A stretch of DNA of 64,000 nt from CAWGUU01 sp963825765 (GCA_963825765.1 CAWGUU010000009.1:248001-312000); one strand, 5' to 3'. Shown: positions 33,511 through 42,437, counted from the stretch's first letter. Made by a program: numbers and translations. Notes: generated by a model from the letters alone, not told the origin.

Positions 33511-34449
33511 TCAGTAACGCTCGAGCGGCGGCGGTGACGCGGACGCTCCCGACCGGCCGAGGGTGCCGTCGTAGATCTTCTGCCAGGTGCCGTCGGCGAA
33601 AGCGGCGGCCAGGATGTCGTTGACCTTGTTCCGGAACGCCGTGTCGTCCTTGGGAAGCCCGATGCCGTACTTCTCCACGCTGAACGGCGTGCCGACCACC
33701 TTCAGGCGGGTGGGCGCCTGGGCGGCGTAGCCCTTCAGGATGGCGTCGTCGGTGGTCACCGCGTCGGTCTGCTTGTCGAGCAGCTGCGAGACGCACTCCG
33801 AATAGGTCTTGAACTCGGAGATCTTGTCGGCGTCAGTGAGGTTCTCGTCTCGCACCCGCTGGAGTGGCGTCGAGCCGGTGGCCGAGCACACCCTCTTGCC
33901 CTTGAGGCTCTCCTTGCTGGTGATCGAGTTGTCGTCGCTGCGGACGAGGAGGTCCTGGCCGGCGATGTAGTAGGGGCCGGCGAAGGACACGTCCTCCTTG
34001 CGCTTGTCGGTGATGGAGTAGGTGCCGACGTAGTAGTCGACCTCCCCACCCTTGAGGGCGGTCTCCCGGTTGGCGCTGGGGATCTCCTTGTACTGGATCT
34101 TGGCCGGATCGACGCCGAGCTGGGCGGCGATCAGCTGGGCCATCTCGATGTCGAAGCCGCACCGCGTGTTCTGGGTGTCCTTGTAGCCGAGGTTGGGCTG
34201 GTCGATCTTGACGCCGACCGTGACCGTCCCGGCGCTCTTGATCTTGGCAAACGTCGCGCTGTCGGCGACCTCGACCCCCGTGGCGGGAGTGAACGTGGCG
34301 CCCGAGCGCGTGCACTTGTCGCTCCCGGGGGTTTCACCACCTGCAACCGTCGTGCCGGTGACGGTCGGTGAGCCGTCGTCGCCGCACGCCGTCAGGACCA
34401 GGAGCACGAGCAGCATGCCCGCGATGGCGGCACTTCTTCGAACGTTCAT
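33511..34449 (-). CDS. glutamate/polar amino-acid ABC transporter substrate-binding lipoprotein (GluB-like)
   Basis: 312 aa. The N-terminus has a basic start, a hydrophobic core and lipobox LVLTAC with the lipidated Cys at residue 22. The type 2 periplasmic-binding fold follows: GVKIDQPNLGYKD, GFDIEMAQLIAAQLG, EIPSANRETALKGGEVDYYVGTYSITDKRKEDVSFAGPYY and YGIGLPKDD. The ATG at 34449 has AAGGAG 11 nt upstream; the earlier in-frame TTG/ATG gives a non-signal-like extension. It captures the amino acid outside the membrane for the two permeases. Confidence 0.93.
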   Translation of the reverse strand: MNVRRSAAIAGMLLVLLVLTACGDDGSPTVTGTTVAGGETPGSDKCTRSGATFTPATGVEVADSATFAKIKSAGTVTVGVKIDQPNLGYKDTQNTRCGFDIEMAQLIAAQLGVDPAKIQYKEIPSANRETALKGGEVDYYVGTYSITDKRKEDVSFAGPYYIAGQDLLVRSDDNSITSKESLKGKRVCSATGSTPLQRVRDENLTDADKISEFKTYSECVSQLLDKQTDAVTTDDAILKGYAAQAPTRLKVVGTPFSVEKYGIGLPKDDTAFRNKVNDILAAAFADGTWQKIYDGTLGRSGASASPPPLERY

Positions 34450-34516
34450 TTCTGGTGGGACTCCTTGCTGTTTGGATTGAGTCAAGGCGGGTCGGTCTCG
34501 AGTCGTGGTTGGTGGG

Positions 34517-35260
34517 TCACTTCGTCAGGATCTTCGAGAGAAAGTCCTGGGTGCGTGGGTTCTTGGGGTTGGTGAAGAACTCGTCGGGGGTCGCCGATTC
34601 GACGATCAGCCCCTGGGACAGGAACAGGACGCGGTTGGCGGCGTGCCTGGCGAAGCCCATCTCGTGGGTCACGACGATCATCGTCGTGCCCTCCTTGGCC
34701 AGCGAGATCATGACGCCGAGGACCTCGTTGATCATCTCCGGGTCGAGGGCGCTGGTGGGCTCGTCGAACAGCATGATCTTCGGTTTCATGGCGAGGGCCC
34801 GGGCGATCGCCGCCCGCTGCTGCTGGCCGCCGGACAGCTGGGCGGGGTACTTGTCGGCCTGATCGGCGATGCCGACCTGTTCGAGGAGCGCCATCGCCCG
34901 CTCCTGGGCCACCTGCTTCTTCTCCTTGCGGACCTTCTCCGGGCCGATCGTCAGGTTCTGGACGATGGTCTTGTGGGCGAAGAGGTTGAAGGACTGGAAC
35001 ACCATCCCAACGTCGGCCCGGTGGCGGGCCAGGGCCTTGCCTTCCCGGGGGAGTGGCTCGCCGTCGATGAGCACCTCGCCGCCGTCGATCGGTTGCAGCC
35101 CGTTGATGCAGCGGATGAGCGTCGACTTGCCCGATCCGGAGGGGCCGAGCAGGACGACGACCTCCCCCTTCTCGACAGTGAGGTCGATCCCGTGCAGCAC
35201 GCGGTTGGTGCCGAACGACGAGGTCACCTCCCGCATCTCGACGAGGGCGCGGTCCACCAC
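34517..35260 (-). CDS. polar amino-acid ABC transporter ATP-binding protein (GluA-like)
   Basis: 247 aa. Walker A GPSGSGKSTLIRCING, Q-loop VFQSFNLFAHKT, signature LSGGQQQRAAIARAL, Walker B IMLFDEPTSALDPE and TMIVVTHEMGFARH are all present, matching GlnQ/GluA ATPases. The GTG at 35260 sits 6 nt from a TAGCGT box, so it heads the operon GluA-B-C-D on the minus strand. The substrate is most likely glutamate or a related polar amino acid, by family only. Confidence 0.94.
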   Translation of the reverse strand: MVDRALVEMREVTSSFGTNRVLHGIDLTVEKGEVVVLLGPSGSGKSTLIRCINGLQPIDGGEVLIDGEPLPREGKALARHRADVGMVFQSFNLFAHKTIVQNLTIGPEKVRKEKKQVAQERAMALLEQVGIADQADKYPAQLSGGQQQRAAIARALAMKPKIMLFDEPTSALDPEMINEVLGVMISLAKEGTTMIVVTHEMGFARHAANRVLFLSQGLIVESATPDEFFTNPKNPRTQDFLSKILTK

Positions 35261-35266
35261 AGGTGC

Positions 35267-35272
35267 ACGCTA
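35267..35272 (-). promoter_or_regulatory. leaderless -10 TAGCGT of the amino-acid importer operon
   Basis: The minus strand reads TAGCGT, 6 nt before the GTG at 35260. Confidence 0.5.
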
Positions 35273-35373
35273 ATCCCGAGATGGCGGCCGTGGGAGGCAT
35301 GGCGCGCGGCGCGCTCCCAGTTCCCAGCGGACGATTCGCCTCCCGAGGCTCGGTCGTTCGACCCAGGGCGCGT

Positions 35374-36771
35374 CTAGGCGGCGTTCACCGTCACCGGCGC
35401 CGTCTCCGCCCGTGCCGGCGCACCCTGGGGCGTGGCGGTGGTGCCGGCCAGGCGGGCGGCCCGGAAGACCTTGGCGATCATCTTCGGCGTGAGCAGGGCC
35501 GGGGGTGGGCGCAGGAGGGCGGTCACCTCGATCACCCGCTGGCACACCTCCTCCGACACCTGCGAGGCGCGGAACACGTAGGGCATGTAGCGGTTGAGCA
35601 GGTCGGTGCCGGGGGCCTTCTTGCCTTCCGTCCGCGGTAGGGCGAAGTCGGCGCCCGTCGTGAGCTGCCAGGCCGGCGTCACCGCTTTGGCCGCCCGCCG
35701 GTAGTAGTGGCGGACGAACCTGTCGTCGAGCGTGGGGACCTTGTCGAGCGCCTGGCCCAGGGCCTCGGCCTGCATCGCCGCGGTCGACATGCCCTGGCCG
35801 TAGGTGGGGTTGAAGCTGCACACCGCGTCGCCGAGCATCACCAGCCCGCCGGGCACCCGCCGCAGCTTCTCGACGCGGCGGCGCCGGCTCGACATCGTGC
35901 GGTGGGTGCGGATGCCCGTGAGCGGCGCGTTGGTCTCCAGCAGCTGGGCGACCTCGGGCGAGGGCAGGCTGCGGGCGAAGGCGAGGAAACCGTCCTCGTC
36001 CGTCGGGGGGTGGTCGCCGTGGAAACTGGCCAGGGTCACGAGCCACCTGTCGCCCTCCAGCGGCACGGCCACGCCCTGACGGCCGGTGGGTGGCCCTTCG
36101 ATCAGCAGGACGAAGCCCCAGCCGGGGTCCTGGGCGGGGTCTCGGCGGAGGACGCGGCTGGCGTAGCCGATGTCGACCTTCACCTCCGACGTGGGCGCCT
36201 CCTCGTACCCCAGGGCCGACAGCCAGCGCACCGAACGGGCGGCGTGGCCGGTGGCGTCGACGACGAGGTCGGCGGCGAGCACCGTCCCGTCCTCGAGCGT
36301 CACGCCGGTCACCGTTGTTCTGTCCGGCGTGGTCGTCACGCCGGCTGCGGCACCCTGGCGCAGGCTGACGTTGGTCAGCGCCAGCACCCGCCGGCGCACG
36401 TGGTGCTCGAGCAGGGCCCGCGAGCACACGGGCCCCTCGAGGCCGGACTTGAAGCGCCGACGAAGCCCGCCGCCCTGGTGCCACAGGCCGTCGGCGCCGA
36501 AGTCCACCTGGCGGGCGCCGTTGGCGATGAGCTCCCCGTTGAGACCCGGGAGCCATCCCTCCAGTCGCTGCATGCCGGCGGGGAGCAGGGCGTGGACGTG
36601 GCGGCCCTGGGGTACGCCCCGGCGGTCGCCGGGTTCGTCGGCCAGCACGTCCTTCTCCAGGATGACGACCTCGCCGAAGCGAGAGGAGAGCACGGCGGCG
36701 GCGCTGAGCCCGGCCATGCTGGCGCCGAGGACCACGGCCCGGGCGCGGGGAGCGGCGGTGTGACGCGACAT
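35374..36771 (-). CDS. FAD-dependent monooxygenase / halogenase-like flavoprotein
   Basis: 465 aa. The N-terminal AVVLGASMAGLSAAAVLSSR is the FAD-binding GxGxxG variant and EKDVLAD ends the second strand. VVDATGHAARSVRWL and MLGDAVCSFNPTYGQGMSTA (the GD motif binding FAD ribitol) are typical of the squalene-epoxidase, geranylgeranyl-reductase and halogenase-like group. The ATG at 36771 has AAGGAGG 9 nt upstream. Substrate unknown. It diverges from the LigD-like gene across 146 bp. Confidence 0.82.
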   Translation of the reverse strand: MSRHTAAPRARAVVLGASMAGLSAAAVLSSRFGEVVILEKDVLADEPGDRRGVPQGRHVHALLPAGMQRLEGWLPGLNGELIANGARQVDFGADGLWHQGGGLRRRFKSGLEGPVCSRALLEHHVRRRVLALTNVSLRQGAAAGVTTTPDRTTVTGVTLEDGTVLAADLVVDATGHAARSVRWLSALGYEEAPTSEVKVDIGYASRVLRRDPAQDPGWGFVLLIEGPPTGRQGVAVPLEGDRWLVTLASFHGDHPPTDEDGFLAFARSLPSPEVAQLLETNAPLTGIRTHRTMSSRRRRVEKLRRVPGGLVMLGDAVCSFNPTYGQGMSTAAMQAEALGQALDKVPTLDDRFVRHYYRRAAKAVTPAWQLTTGADFALPRTEGKKAPGTDLLNRYMPYVFRASQVSEEVCQRVIEVTALLRPPPALLTPKMIAKVFRAARLAGTTATPQGAPARAETAPVTVNAA

Positions 36772-36917
36772 GGGTCGTCCTCCTTGGTCCCTGTTCACAG
36801 GAGGAGCGTGAGCCTCCCCGCTTGGAGCCGGCTTGCACGTCGCTTGACGCCGCTCGCACGCGCCCGCCGTCACTCGACTCGCGCGTCCTCACGGGAACGG
36901 GTAGGAATGACCGAGCC

Positions 36918-38537
36918 ATGAGCGACGCAGACGCGCAGGAGCGGCTGAAGACCTACCGGGCCAAGCGGGACTTCGCGGTCACCGCCGAGCCGGCCGGGGG
37001 GCCGGTCGAGGGCGACGGCCGCCGGTTCGTCGTCCAGCGCCACCGGGCGAGCCGCCTCCACTACGACTTCCGGCTGGAGGTCGGTGGTGTGCTGGCCAGC
37101 TGGGCCGTCCCCAAGGGACCCACGCTCGATCCGAAGGCCAGGCAGCTGGCGGTGCACGTCGAGGACCACCCGATCGAGTACTTCGACTTCGAGGGCGTCA
37201 TCCCCAAGGGCGAGTACGGCGGCGGCGACGTGATCGTGTGGGACTGGGGGACGTGGGAACCGGCGGGCACCGAAGACCCGCTGGCGGCGATCGCCAACGG
37301 CGAGCTGCACTTCGACATCGAGGGCGACAAGCTGGCCGGCCGCTTCGCCCTCGTTCGCCGCGACAAGGAGAGGCCCGACACACAGAGGCCCGGGAAGGAG
37401 CAGTGGCTGCTGATCCACAAGAACGACGACCACGCCCAGCCGGGCTGGAACCCGGAGGAGCATCCCCGGTCGGTGAAGACGGGACGGACCAACGACGAGG
37501 TGCTGGCCGCGCCCGACGTGCTGTGGCGCAGCGACCTGCCGGCGGCCGAGGCCGCCATCCGTCTCGACGGTGGTCCCCGGCCGTCGTGGGATCAGCCGAC
37601 CGACGACGAGCTGGCCGCCCTCGACTCGCTGGGGAAGACAGGCCTCTGGACCGTCCAGGGCCAGGAGCTGAAGCTGACCAACCTCGACAAGGTGTTGTTC
37701 CCCGCCGGCGAGGACGGCGTCCCGGTCACCAAGCGCGAGATCGTCCGCTACCACGCGGTGATCGCCCCGTTCATGCTCCCGTACACCTACGACCGGCCCA
37801 TCAACCTGAACCGGTTCCCCGACGGCGCCGACCGACCCGGCTTCTGGCACAAGGAGGTGCCCGGCCACGCGCCCCAGTGGATGTCCCGGTGGCACAACGA
37901 CGAGGCCGACCCGGGGGAGACGGAGTGGTACTTCGTCGTCGACAGCGTGCCCGCCCTGGCCTGGATGGCCAACTACGGCGCCCTGGAGCTGCACGCCTGG
38001 ACGTCACGGCTGCCCGAGGTGCACCAACCGACGTGGGCGCTCATCGACATCGACCCCGGACCGAACGTCACCTTCGACGACGTCCTGGTCCTGGCCCGCC
38101 TGTACCGGACGGCGCTCGACCACCTCGGGGTGCTGGGGATGCCCAAGGTCACCGGGAAGCGGGGAGTCCAGATCTGGGTCCCCATCGCCGACGGGTACAC
38201 GTTCGCCGAGACCCGGGCGTGGGTCGAGAAGGTGTCCCGTGCGGTCGGCAACACTGTGCCTGAGCTGGTCAGCTGGGAGTGGGAGACGCACCGCCGCGGC
38301 GGTCTGGCCCGGCTGGACTACACCCAGAACGCCATCAACAAGACCCTCGTGGCGCCGTTCAGCGCCAGGCCGGCACCCGGGGCGCCGGTGTCGGTGCCGA
38401 TCCGGTGGGACGACCTCGACGATCCCGACCTCCGGCCCGACCGCTGGACGATCCGGACGGTGCTCGATCGGCTCGAGGCGGTCGGCGACCCGCTGGCCCC
38501 GCTGATCGGCCGCCAGCAGCGGCTGCCGAGCCTGTAG
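36918..38537 (+). CDS. LigD-like protein: 3'-phosphoesterase plus polymerase domains, no ligase
   Basis: 539 aa. The N-terminal half is the LigD phosphoesterase domain: FVVQRHRASRLHYDFRLEV with catalytic His and Arg, LASWAVPKGP and VEDHPIEYFDFEGVIPKGEYGGGDVIVWD. The C-terminal half (about 245-535) is the primase-like polymerase domain: LTNLDKVLFP, INLNRFPDG, LHAWTSRLPEVHQPTWALIDIDPGP with the two metal Asp residues, and KVTGKRGVQIWVPI. No ATP-dependent ligase domain is present and the gene ends cleanly. LigD acts in Ku-dependent end joining, but no Ku is in this window. Confidence 0.9.
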   Translation: MSDADAQERLKTYRAKRDFAVTAEPAGGPVEGDGRRFVVQRHRASRLHYDFRLEVGGVLASWAVPKGPTLDPKARQLAVHVEDHPIEYFDFEGVIPKGEYGGGDVIVWDWGTWEPAGTEDPLAAIANGELHFDIEGDKLAGRFALVRRDKERPDTQRPGKEQWLLIHKNDDHAQPGWNPEEHPRSVKTGRTNDEVLAAPDVLWRSDLPAAEAAIRLDGGPRPSWDQPTDDELAALDSLGKTGLWTVQGQELKLTNLDKVLFPAGEDGVPVTKREIVRYHAVIAPFMLPYTYDRPINLNRFPDGADRPGFWHKEVPGHAPQWMSRWHNDEADPGETEWYFVVDSVPALAWMANYGALELHAWTSRLPEVHQPTWALIDIDPGPNVTFDDVLVLARLYRTALDHLGVLGMPKVTGKRGVQIWVPIADGYTFAETRAWVEKVSRAVGNTVPELVSWEWETHRRGGLARLDYTQNAINKTLVAPFSARPAPGAPVSVPIRWDDLDDPDLRPDRWTIRTVLDRLEAVGDPLAPLIGRQQRLPSL

Positions 38538-38550
38538 CCGACACCCACCC

Positions 38551-38623
38551 CACCCCAAAAGCGAACCGGGGCGACGTAGGGGCGCATCGCGCGACTGAGC
38601 CGCCCCAGTTCGCTTTCGGGTGG
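38551..38623. repeat. palindromic element, family B copy 2
   Basis: 23-nt arms (38551-38573 and 38601-38623) centred on AAAGCGAAC and GTTCGCTTT match at 19 of 23 positions. It lies between the convergent LigD-like and lipoprotein genes, so it could end both transcripts, though there is no T-tract. Sequence is shared with 23099-23145 in reverse orientation. Confidence 0.75.
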
Positions 38624-38627
38624 CGCG

Positions 38628-39248
38628 CTAGCGGATGCGAACGGTCTCGGCGATGGTGTCGGCTGCGGCCGGGTCGTCGCCGATGACCGTGAGGATGTAG
38701 GCCTTCTCGTCCTTGAGCACGTAGTACTGCGTCTGGGAGACGGTGACCGTGCCCTCGTCGGTGGTGACCGGGAGCTTGTAGCGGGCCCGGATCGACGGCT
38801 CCCCCGCGACGGTGACCGGCTCCGACGAGAGGTCGGTGGCACCCCTCTTGGTGAGCGCGTCGGTGATGATCTGGGCGATCTCCTGGACCGACTTCTCCTG
38901 GGCCTTGTCGACGGTGAGGTTCACCGTGGACGTGCCCTCGCTGTCGACGGCCATGAACGTCCCCCCGCTCTGGGACACACTGCGGGCGATGACCAGGGCG
39001 GTCGCCAGCTCGGGGTTCTCCAGCCGCATGCTGTTGGCCGTGTGGTTGAACTCGTCGAGGTCGTCGGTGAGCGGGATCCGCTTCCAGTCGGAGGGATAGG
39101 CGATGGCGAACCCGTTTTTGCCATCGCCGAAGACGGTGAAGCCCGCGGGCGCGGTGGTCTCGGGTGGCTTCGGCTCGCTGCTGCAGGCAGCCAGCAGTGA
39201 AACGGACCCGAGGACCACGACGACCAGGGTGAGCAGGCGCCTGTGCAC
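38628..39248 (-). CDS. lipoprotein (LpqN/LpqT-like), unknown function
   Basis: 206 aa. A signal peptide ends at lipobox SLLAAC (Cys21). The mature part has FTVFGDGKNGFAIAYPSDWKRIP, IARSVSQSGGTFMAVD, GEPSIRARYKLPVTTDEG and QTQYYVLKDEKAYILTV, a single alpha/beta domain as in LpqN/PsbP-like actinobacterial lipoproteins. GTG start 6 nt from a TAGTGT box. Membrane-anchored on the outer face; ligand unknown. Confidence 0.78.
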   Translation of the reverse strand: MHRRLLTLVVVVLGSVSLLAACSSEPKPPETTAPAGFTVFGDGKNGFAIAYPSDWKRIPLTDDLDEFNHTANSMRLENPELATALVIARSVSQSGGTFMAVDSEGTSTVNLTVDKAQEKSVQEIAQIITDALTKRGATDLSSEPVTVAGEPSIRARYKLPVTTDEGTVTVSQTQYYVLKDEKAYILTVIGDDPAAADTIAETVRIR

Positions 39249-39254
39249 GGGCAG

Positions 39255-39260
39255 ACACTA
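39255..39260 (-). promoter_or_regulatory. leaderless -10 TAGTGT
   Basis: The minus strand reads TAGTGT, 6 nt before the lipoprotein GTG at 39248. Confidence 0.5.
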
Positions 39261-39276
39261 CGCCCAGCAAGGCTCC

Positions 39277-40260
39277 CTAGGACGGCGGGAGGAGTCCGAT
39301 TGCCACCTTGGCCCGGGCCAACGTCGCGCCCGCCACCGCCCCGGCCTTGGCCGCCCCCTTGCCGAGGATCTCGTCGGTGGCGGCGGGGTCGGCCACCAGC
39401 TCCTGGTAGCGGGCCTGGATCGGACGCAGGAGCTCGACGACGGCGTCGGCGACGTCGGCCTTCAGGGGCCCGTACTGGGTGTACCGCGCCGCAGCGGCCT
39501 CGGCCGTGGTGCCGGTGGCGGCGGCCAGGATGGCCAGCAGGTTCGACACGCCGGGCTTGGTCTCGGGGTCGAAGCGCACCTCGCCCTCGGTGTCGGTGAC
39601 GGCCCGGCGGACCTTGCGGCTCACCTCGTCGGGGTGGTCGAGCAGGTACACCGTGCCCTGGGGAGAGTCGGACGTCTTGCCCATCTTCCCGGTGGGGTTT
39701 TGCAGGTCCATGATGCGGGCGCCCACCTTGGGGAAGGCGGCCTCGGGGACGACGAAGGTCTCGCCGTAGTGGTGGTTGAACCGCAGTGCCAGGTCTCGGG
39801 TCAGCTCTACGTGCTGGCGCTGGTCGTCGCCCACCGGCACCCGGTCGCTGTCGTAGAGCAGGATGTCGGCGGCCATGAGCGCCGGGTAGGTGAACAGACT
39901 GGCCCGCACCGACTCCTGCCCGCCCGACTTCTCCTTGAACTGGATCATCCGGCTCAGCTCGCCGGAGGTGGCCGTGCACTCCATCAGCCAGCACAGCTCG
40001 GCGTGCTCGGGCACGTGGCTCTGCACGAACAGCGTGCAGACGTCGGGATCGAGACCGACCGACACCAGGATCCGCGCCAGCTCCAGGGTGAGGTCACGGA
40101 TCAGGGCGGGATCGTGCTCGACAGTGAGGGCGTGGAGGTCGACGACGCAGTAGAACGAGTCAGCCTCGTGCTGGTCGGCCACCCAGTGCCGCAGGGCACC
40201 CAGGTAGTTGCCGAGGTGGACGTGGCCGGTGGGCTTGATGCCGGAGAAGACTCGTGCCAT
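39277..40260 (-). CDS. trpS: tryptophan-tRNA ligase
   Basis: 327 aa, normal for bacterial TrpRS. VFSGIKPTGHVHLGNYLGALRHW contains the HIGH-class motif (HLGN). DLHALTVEHDP, TYPALMAADILLYDSDRVPVGDDQRQHVELTRDLA and the KMSKS-type loop GKMGKTSDSPQG follow. The ATG at 40260 is preferred over 40266 because a TACCAT box lies 8 nt upstream. It charges tRNA-Trp. Divergent from scpA. Confidence 0.97.
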   Translation of the reverse strand: MARVFSGIKPTGHVHLGNYLGALRHWVADQHEADSFYCVVDLHALTVEHDPALIRDLTLELARILVSVGLDPDVCTLFVQSHVPEHAELCWLMECTATSGELSRMIQFKEKSGGQESVRASLFTYPALMAADILLYDSDRVPVGDDQRQHVELTRDLALRFNHHYGETFVVPEAAFPKVGARIMDLQNPTGKMGKTSDSPQGTVYLLDHPDEVSRKVRRAVTDTEGEVRFDPETKPGVSNLLAILAAATGTTAEAAAARYTQYGPLKADVADAVVELLRPIQARYQELVADPAATDEILGKGAAKAGAVAGATLARAKVAIGLLPPS

Positions 40261-40268
40261 CGGCATGG

Positions 40269-40274
40269 ATGGTA
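40269..40274 (-). promoter_or_regulatory. leaderless -10 TACCAT of trpS
   Basis: The minus strand reads TACCAT, 8 nt before the ATG at 40260. Confidence 0.5.
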
Positions 40275-40300
40275 TGCGGCCGGTCACCCCACGCCGCCGG

Positions 40301-40306
40301 TAGTTT
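40301..40306 (+). promoter_or_regulatory. -10 TAGTTT of scpA
   Basis: TAGTTT 8 nt before the ATG at 40315. The spacer itself is GGAGGGGG, so this start combines a -10 at leaderless distance with an SD-like run. Confidence 0.5.
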
Positions 40307-40314
40307 GGAGGGGG

Positions 40315-41085
40315 ATGCCGTACGAGGTCAGCACCGACGTGTACGAGGGGCCCTTCGACCTCCTGCTCCACCTCATCGCCCGGCACGAAGTCGACCTCTA
40401 CGAGGTGTCGCTCAGCGCCATCGTCGACGCCTACCTGGCCGAGCTGGACCGCATGGGACCGCTCGACCTCGACGTGGCCACCGAGTTCCTTGTCATCGCC
40501 GCCACGCTGGTGGAGCTGAAGAGCCGCCGGCTGCTCCCTGGGGGCACCGAGGAGATCCTCGACGACGATCTCGCCCTCTACGAGGAACGCGACCTGCTGC
40601 TGGCCCGGCTGCTCGAGTGCAAGACGTTCTCCGGGGCAGGCTCGGCCCTGGGCCGGATGATCGACGCCGGGGCCCGGTCGGCGCCCCGAACCGCCGGGCC
40701 CGGGCCCCAGTTCCTCGCCCTCGCCCCCGACCTGCTGGCGGGTGTCACGCCCGCCGACCTGCACGCCGCCTTGGAACGGGCGGCCACGCCGAAGCCCGTG
40801 CCTCACGTCGACCTGTTCCACGTCGCCCCTCTCCGGATCAGCGTCGCCGACGCCGTCGACGAGCTGTCGGCGATGCTGCCGTCGATCGGCGCGACGACGT
40901 TCCGCGCCATGACCGACGGCGTGCCCGCCGGCCTGGAGGTGGTCGTGCGGTTCCTCGCCATCCTCGAGATGTACAAACAGGGCCTCATCGAGCTCGAGCA
41001 GGCCACCACCTTCGGCGAGCTGTCGATCGTCTGGCTCGGCGAGGAAGCAGCAGTTCAGGTGGGGGTGGACAGCTATGGCGACTGA
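40315..41085 (+). CDS. scpA: segregation and condensation protein A
   Basis: 256 aa kleisin. The N-terminal YEGPFDLLLHLIARHEVDLYEVSLS binds the Smc neck. LDLDVATEFLVIAATLVELKSRRLLPG follows, and the C-terminal winged helix VVVRFLAILEMYKQGLIELEQ binds the Smc head. It works with ScpB and Smc (not in the window) in chromosome condensation. The stop lies 11 bp inside scpB. Confidence 0.96.
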   Translation: MPYEVSTDVYEGPFDLLLHLIARHEVDLYEVSLSAIVDAYLAELDRMGPLDLDVATEFLVIAATLVELKSRRLLPGGTEEILDDDLALYEERDLLLARLLECKTFSGAGSALGRMIDAGARSAPRTAGPGPQFLALAPDLLAGVTPADLHAALERAATPKPVPHVDLFHVAPLRISVADAVDELSAMLPSIGATTFRAMTDGVPAGLEVVVRFLAILEMYKQGLIELEQATTFGELSIVWLGEEAAVQVGVDSYGD

Positions 41086-41680
41086 GGCGGCGCGCGCCGC
41101 CGAGGCGATCCTGCTGGTGGCCGAGGAGCCGGTGGAGCCCCAGATGCTGGCCCAGCTGCTCGAGGTCAGCCCGGCCCGGGTGGAGGAGCTGTGCGCCGAG
41201 CTGGCCGCGTCCTACCAGGCCGAGGACCGGGGCTTCGTGCTGGTCCGGGTGGCCGGCGGCTACCGGTTCCAGACCGCGCCCGACCTGGCGCCCTACGTCG
41301 AGCGCTTCGTCCTCGACGGCCAGCCCACCCGGCTGTCACCGGCGGCCCTGGAGACGCTGGCCGTCGTCGCCTACCGCCAGCCGGTGTCGCGACCCCAGGT
41401 GGCGTCCATCCGGGGTGTCAACGCCGACGCGGTCATGCGCACGCTGGCCCACCGCGGCTACATCGAGGAGGTGGGCCGCGACCCCGGGCCCGGCCAGGCC
41501 GTCCTGTACGGCACCACCAGCCTGTTCCTGGAGAAGCTGGGCCTCGACTCGCTGGCCGGCCTCCCGCCGCTCTCCGAGTTCGTACCCGGCCCCGAGGTCG
41601 TCGACGCTTTCGAACGCAGCCTCGGCGCGGCCGCGCAATCGGGAACAGACCAGTCCGACCCCGAGCCCGTGGAACGGTGA
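41075..41680 (+). CDS. scpB: segregation and condensation protein B
   Basis: 201 aa with two winged-helix domains. EAILLVAEEPVEPQMLAQLLE starts the first. GYRFQTAPDLAPYVERF and LSPAALETLAVVAYRQPVSRPQVASIRGVNADAVMRTLAHRGYIEEVGR are hallmark ScpB sequence in two adjacent blocks. It overlaps scpA and is coupled to rluB by GTGA, so scpA-scpB-rluB form one operon. ScpB dimers stabilise the Smc-ScpA ring. Confidence 0.96.
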   Translation: MATEAARAAEAILLVAEEPVEPQMLAQLLEVSPARVEELCAELAASYQAEDRGFVLVRVAGGYRFQTAPDLAPYVERFVLDGQPTRLSPAALETLAVVAYRQPVSRPQVASIRGVNADAVMRTLAHRGYIEEVGRDPGPGQAVLYGTTSLFLEKLGLDSLAGLPPLSEFVPGPEVVDAFERSLGAAAQSGTDQSDPEPVER

Positions 41681-42426
41681 CCGAGGCGCTGCCGGAGGGC
41701 GAGCGGCTGCAGAAGGTCCTGGCGAGGGTGGGGTTCGGCAGCCGGCGTGTGTGCGAGGACCTGATCGAGGCCGGACGGGTCACCGTCGACGGCGAGGTGG
41801 CGATCCTGGGCCGTCGGGTCGACCTCGACAACGACGAGGTGGCGGTCGACGGGGTGCCGGTGTCGGTGCGGCCCGGGCTCGTCTACTACCTCCTCAACAA
41901 GCCGCGCGGGGTGGTGGTCACCGCGTCCGACCCCCAGGGCCGGCCGACGGTGCTCGACCTCGTGCCCCGCCAGCCGCGGGTGTTCTCCGTCGGCCGCCTC
42001 GACGCCGACACCGAGGGCCTGATCATCCTCACCAACGACGGCGAGCTGGCCCACCGCCTGGCCCACCCCTCCTACGGGGTCGAGAAGGAGTACCTGGTCG
42101 AGCTGGACGGCATCCCCACCGCCACCCAGCTGCGCAAGCTGCGCGCCGGGGTGTGCCTGGAGGACGGGATGACGGCGCCGGCCAAGGCCGCCCTGGTCGA
42201 GCCCCACGCCCTGAAGATCGTCATCCACGAGGGTCGCAACCGCCAGGTCCGTCGCATGTGCGCGGCCGTCGGCCACCACGTCGTCCGCCTGGTGCGGGTC
42301 CGCATCGGGCCGGTCAACGACCGCTCCCTGCCCCCGGGGAGCTGGCGCCCGCTGTCCGCCGACGAGGTCCGGGGCCTGGAGGAGTCGGTCGCAAAGGTGA
42401 GGAGCGTCCGCCGGGCGGCAAAGTAG
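41677..42426 (+). CDS. rluB: ribosomal large-subunit pseudouridine synthase (RluB/RsuA family)
   Basis: 249 aa. An N-terminal S4 domain (RLQKVLARVGFGSRRVCEDLIEAGRVTVDG) precedes the catalytic domain with YYLLNKPRGVVVTASDPQGRPTV, VGRLDADTEGLIILTNDGELAHRLAHPS (catalytic Asp in GRLD), KEYLVEL and EGRNRQVRRMCAAVGHHV. It converts a uridine in 23S rRNA to pseudouridine. GTG start overlaps the scpB stop. Its TAG stop opens the aroH -10 box. Confidence 0.94.
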   Translation: MTEALPEGERLQKVLARVGFGSRRVCEDLIEAGRVTVDGEVAILGRRVDLDNDEVAVDGVPVSVRPGLVYYLLNKPRGVVVTASDPQGRPTVLDLVPRQPRVFSVGRLDADTEGLIILTNDGELAHRLAHPSYGVEKEYLVELDGIPTATQLRKLRAGVCLEDGMTAPAKAALVEPHALKIVIHEGRNRQVRRMCAAVGHHVVRLVRVRIGPVNDRSLPPGSWRPLSADEVRGLEESVAKVRSVRRAAK

Positions 42427-42429
42427 ATT
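42424..42429 (+). promoter_or_regulatory. leaderless -10 TAGATT overlapping the rluB stop
   Basis: The rluB TAG stop is the first half of TAGATT, 8 nt before the ATG at 42438. Confidence 0.6.
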
Positions 42430-42437
42430 CCGGTCTG

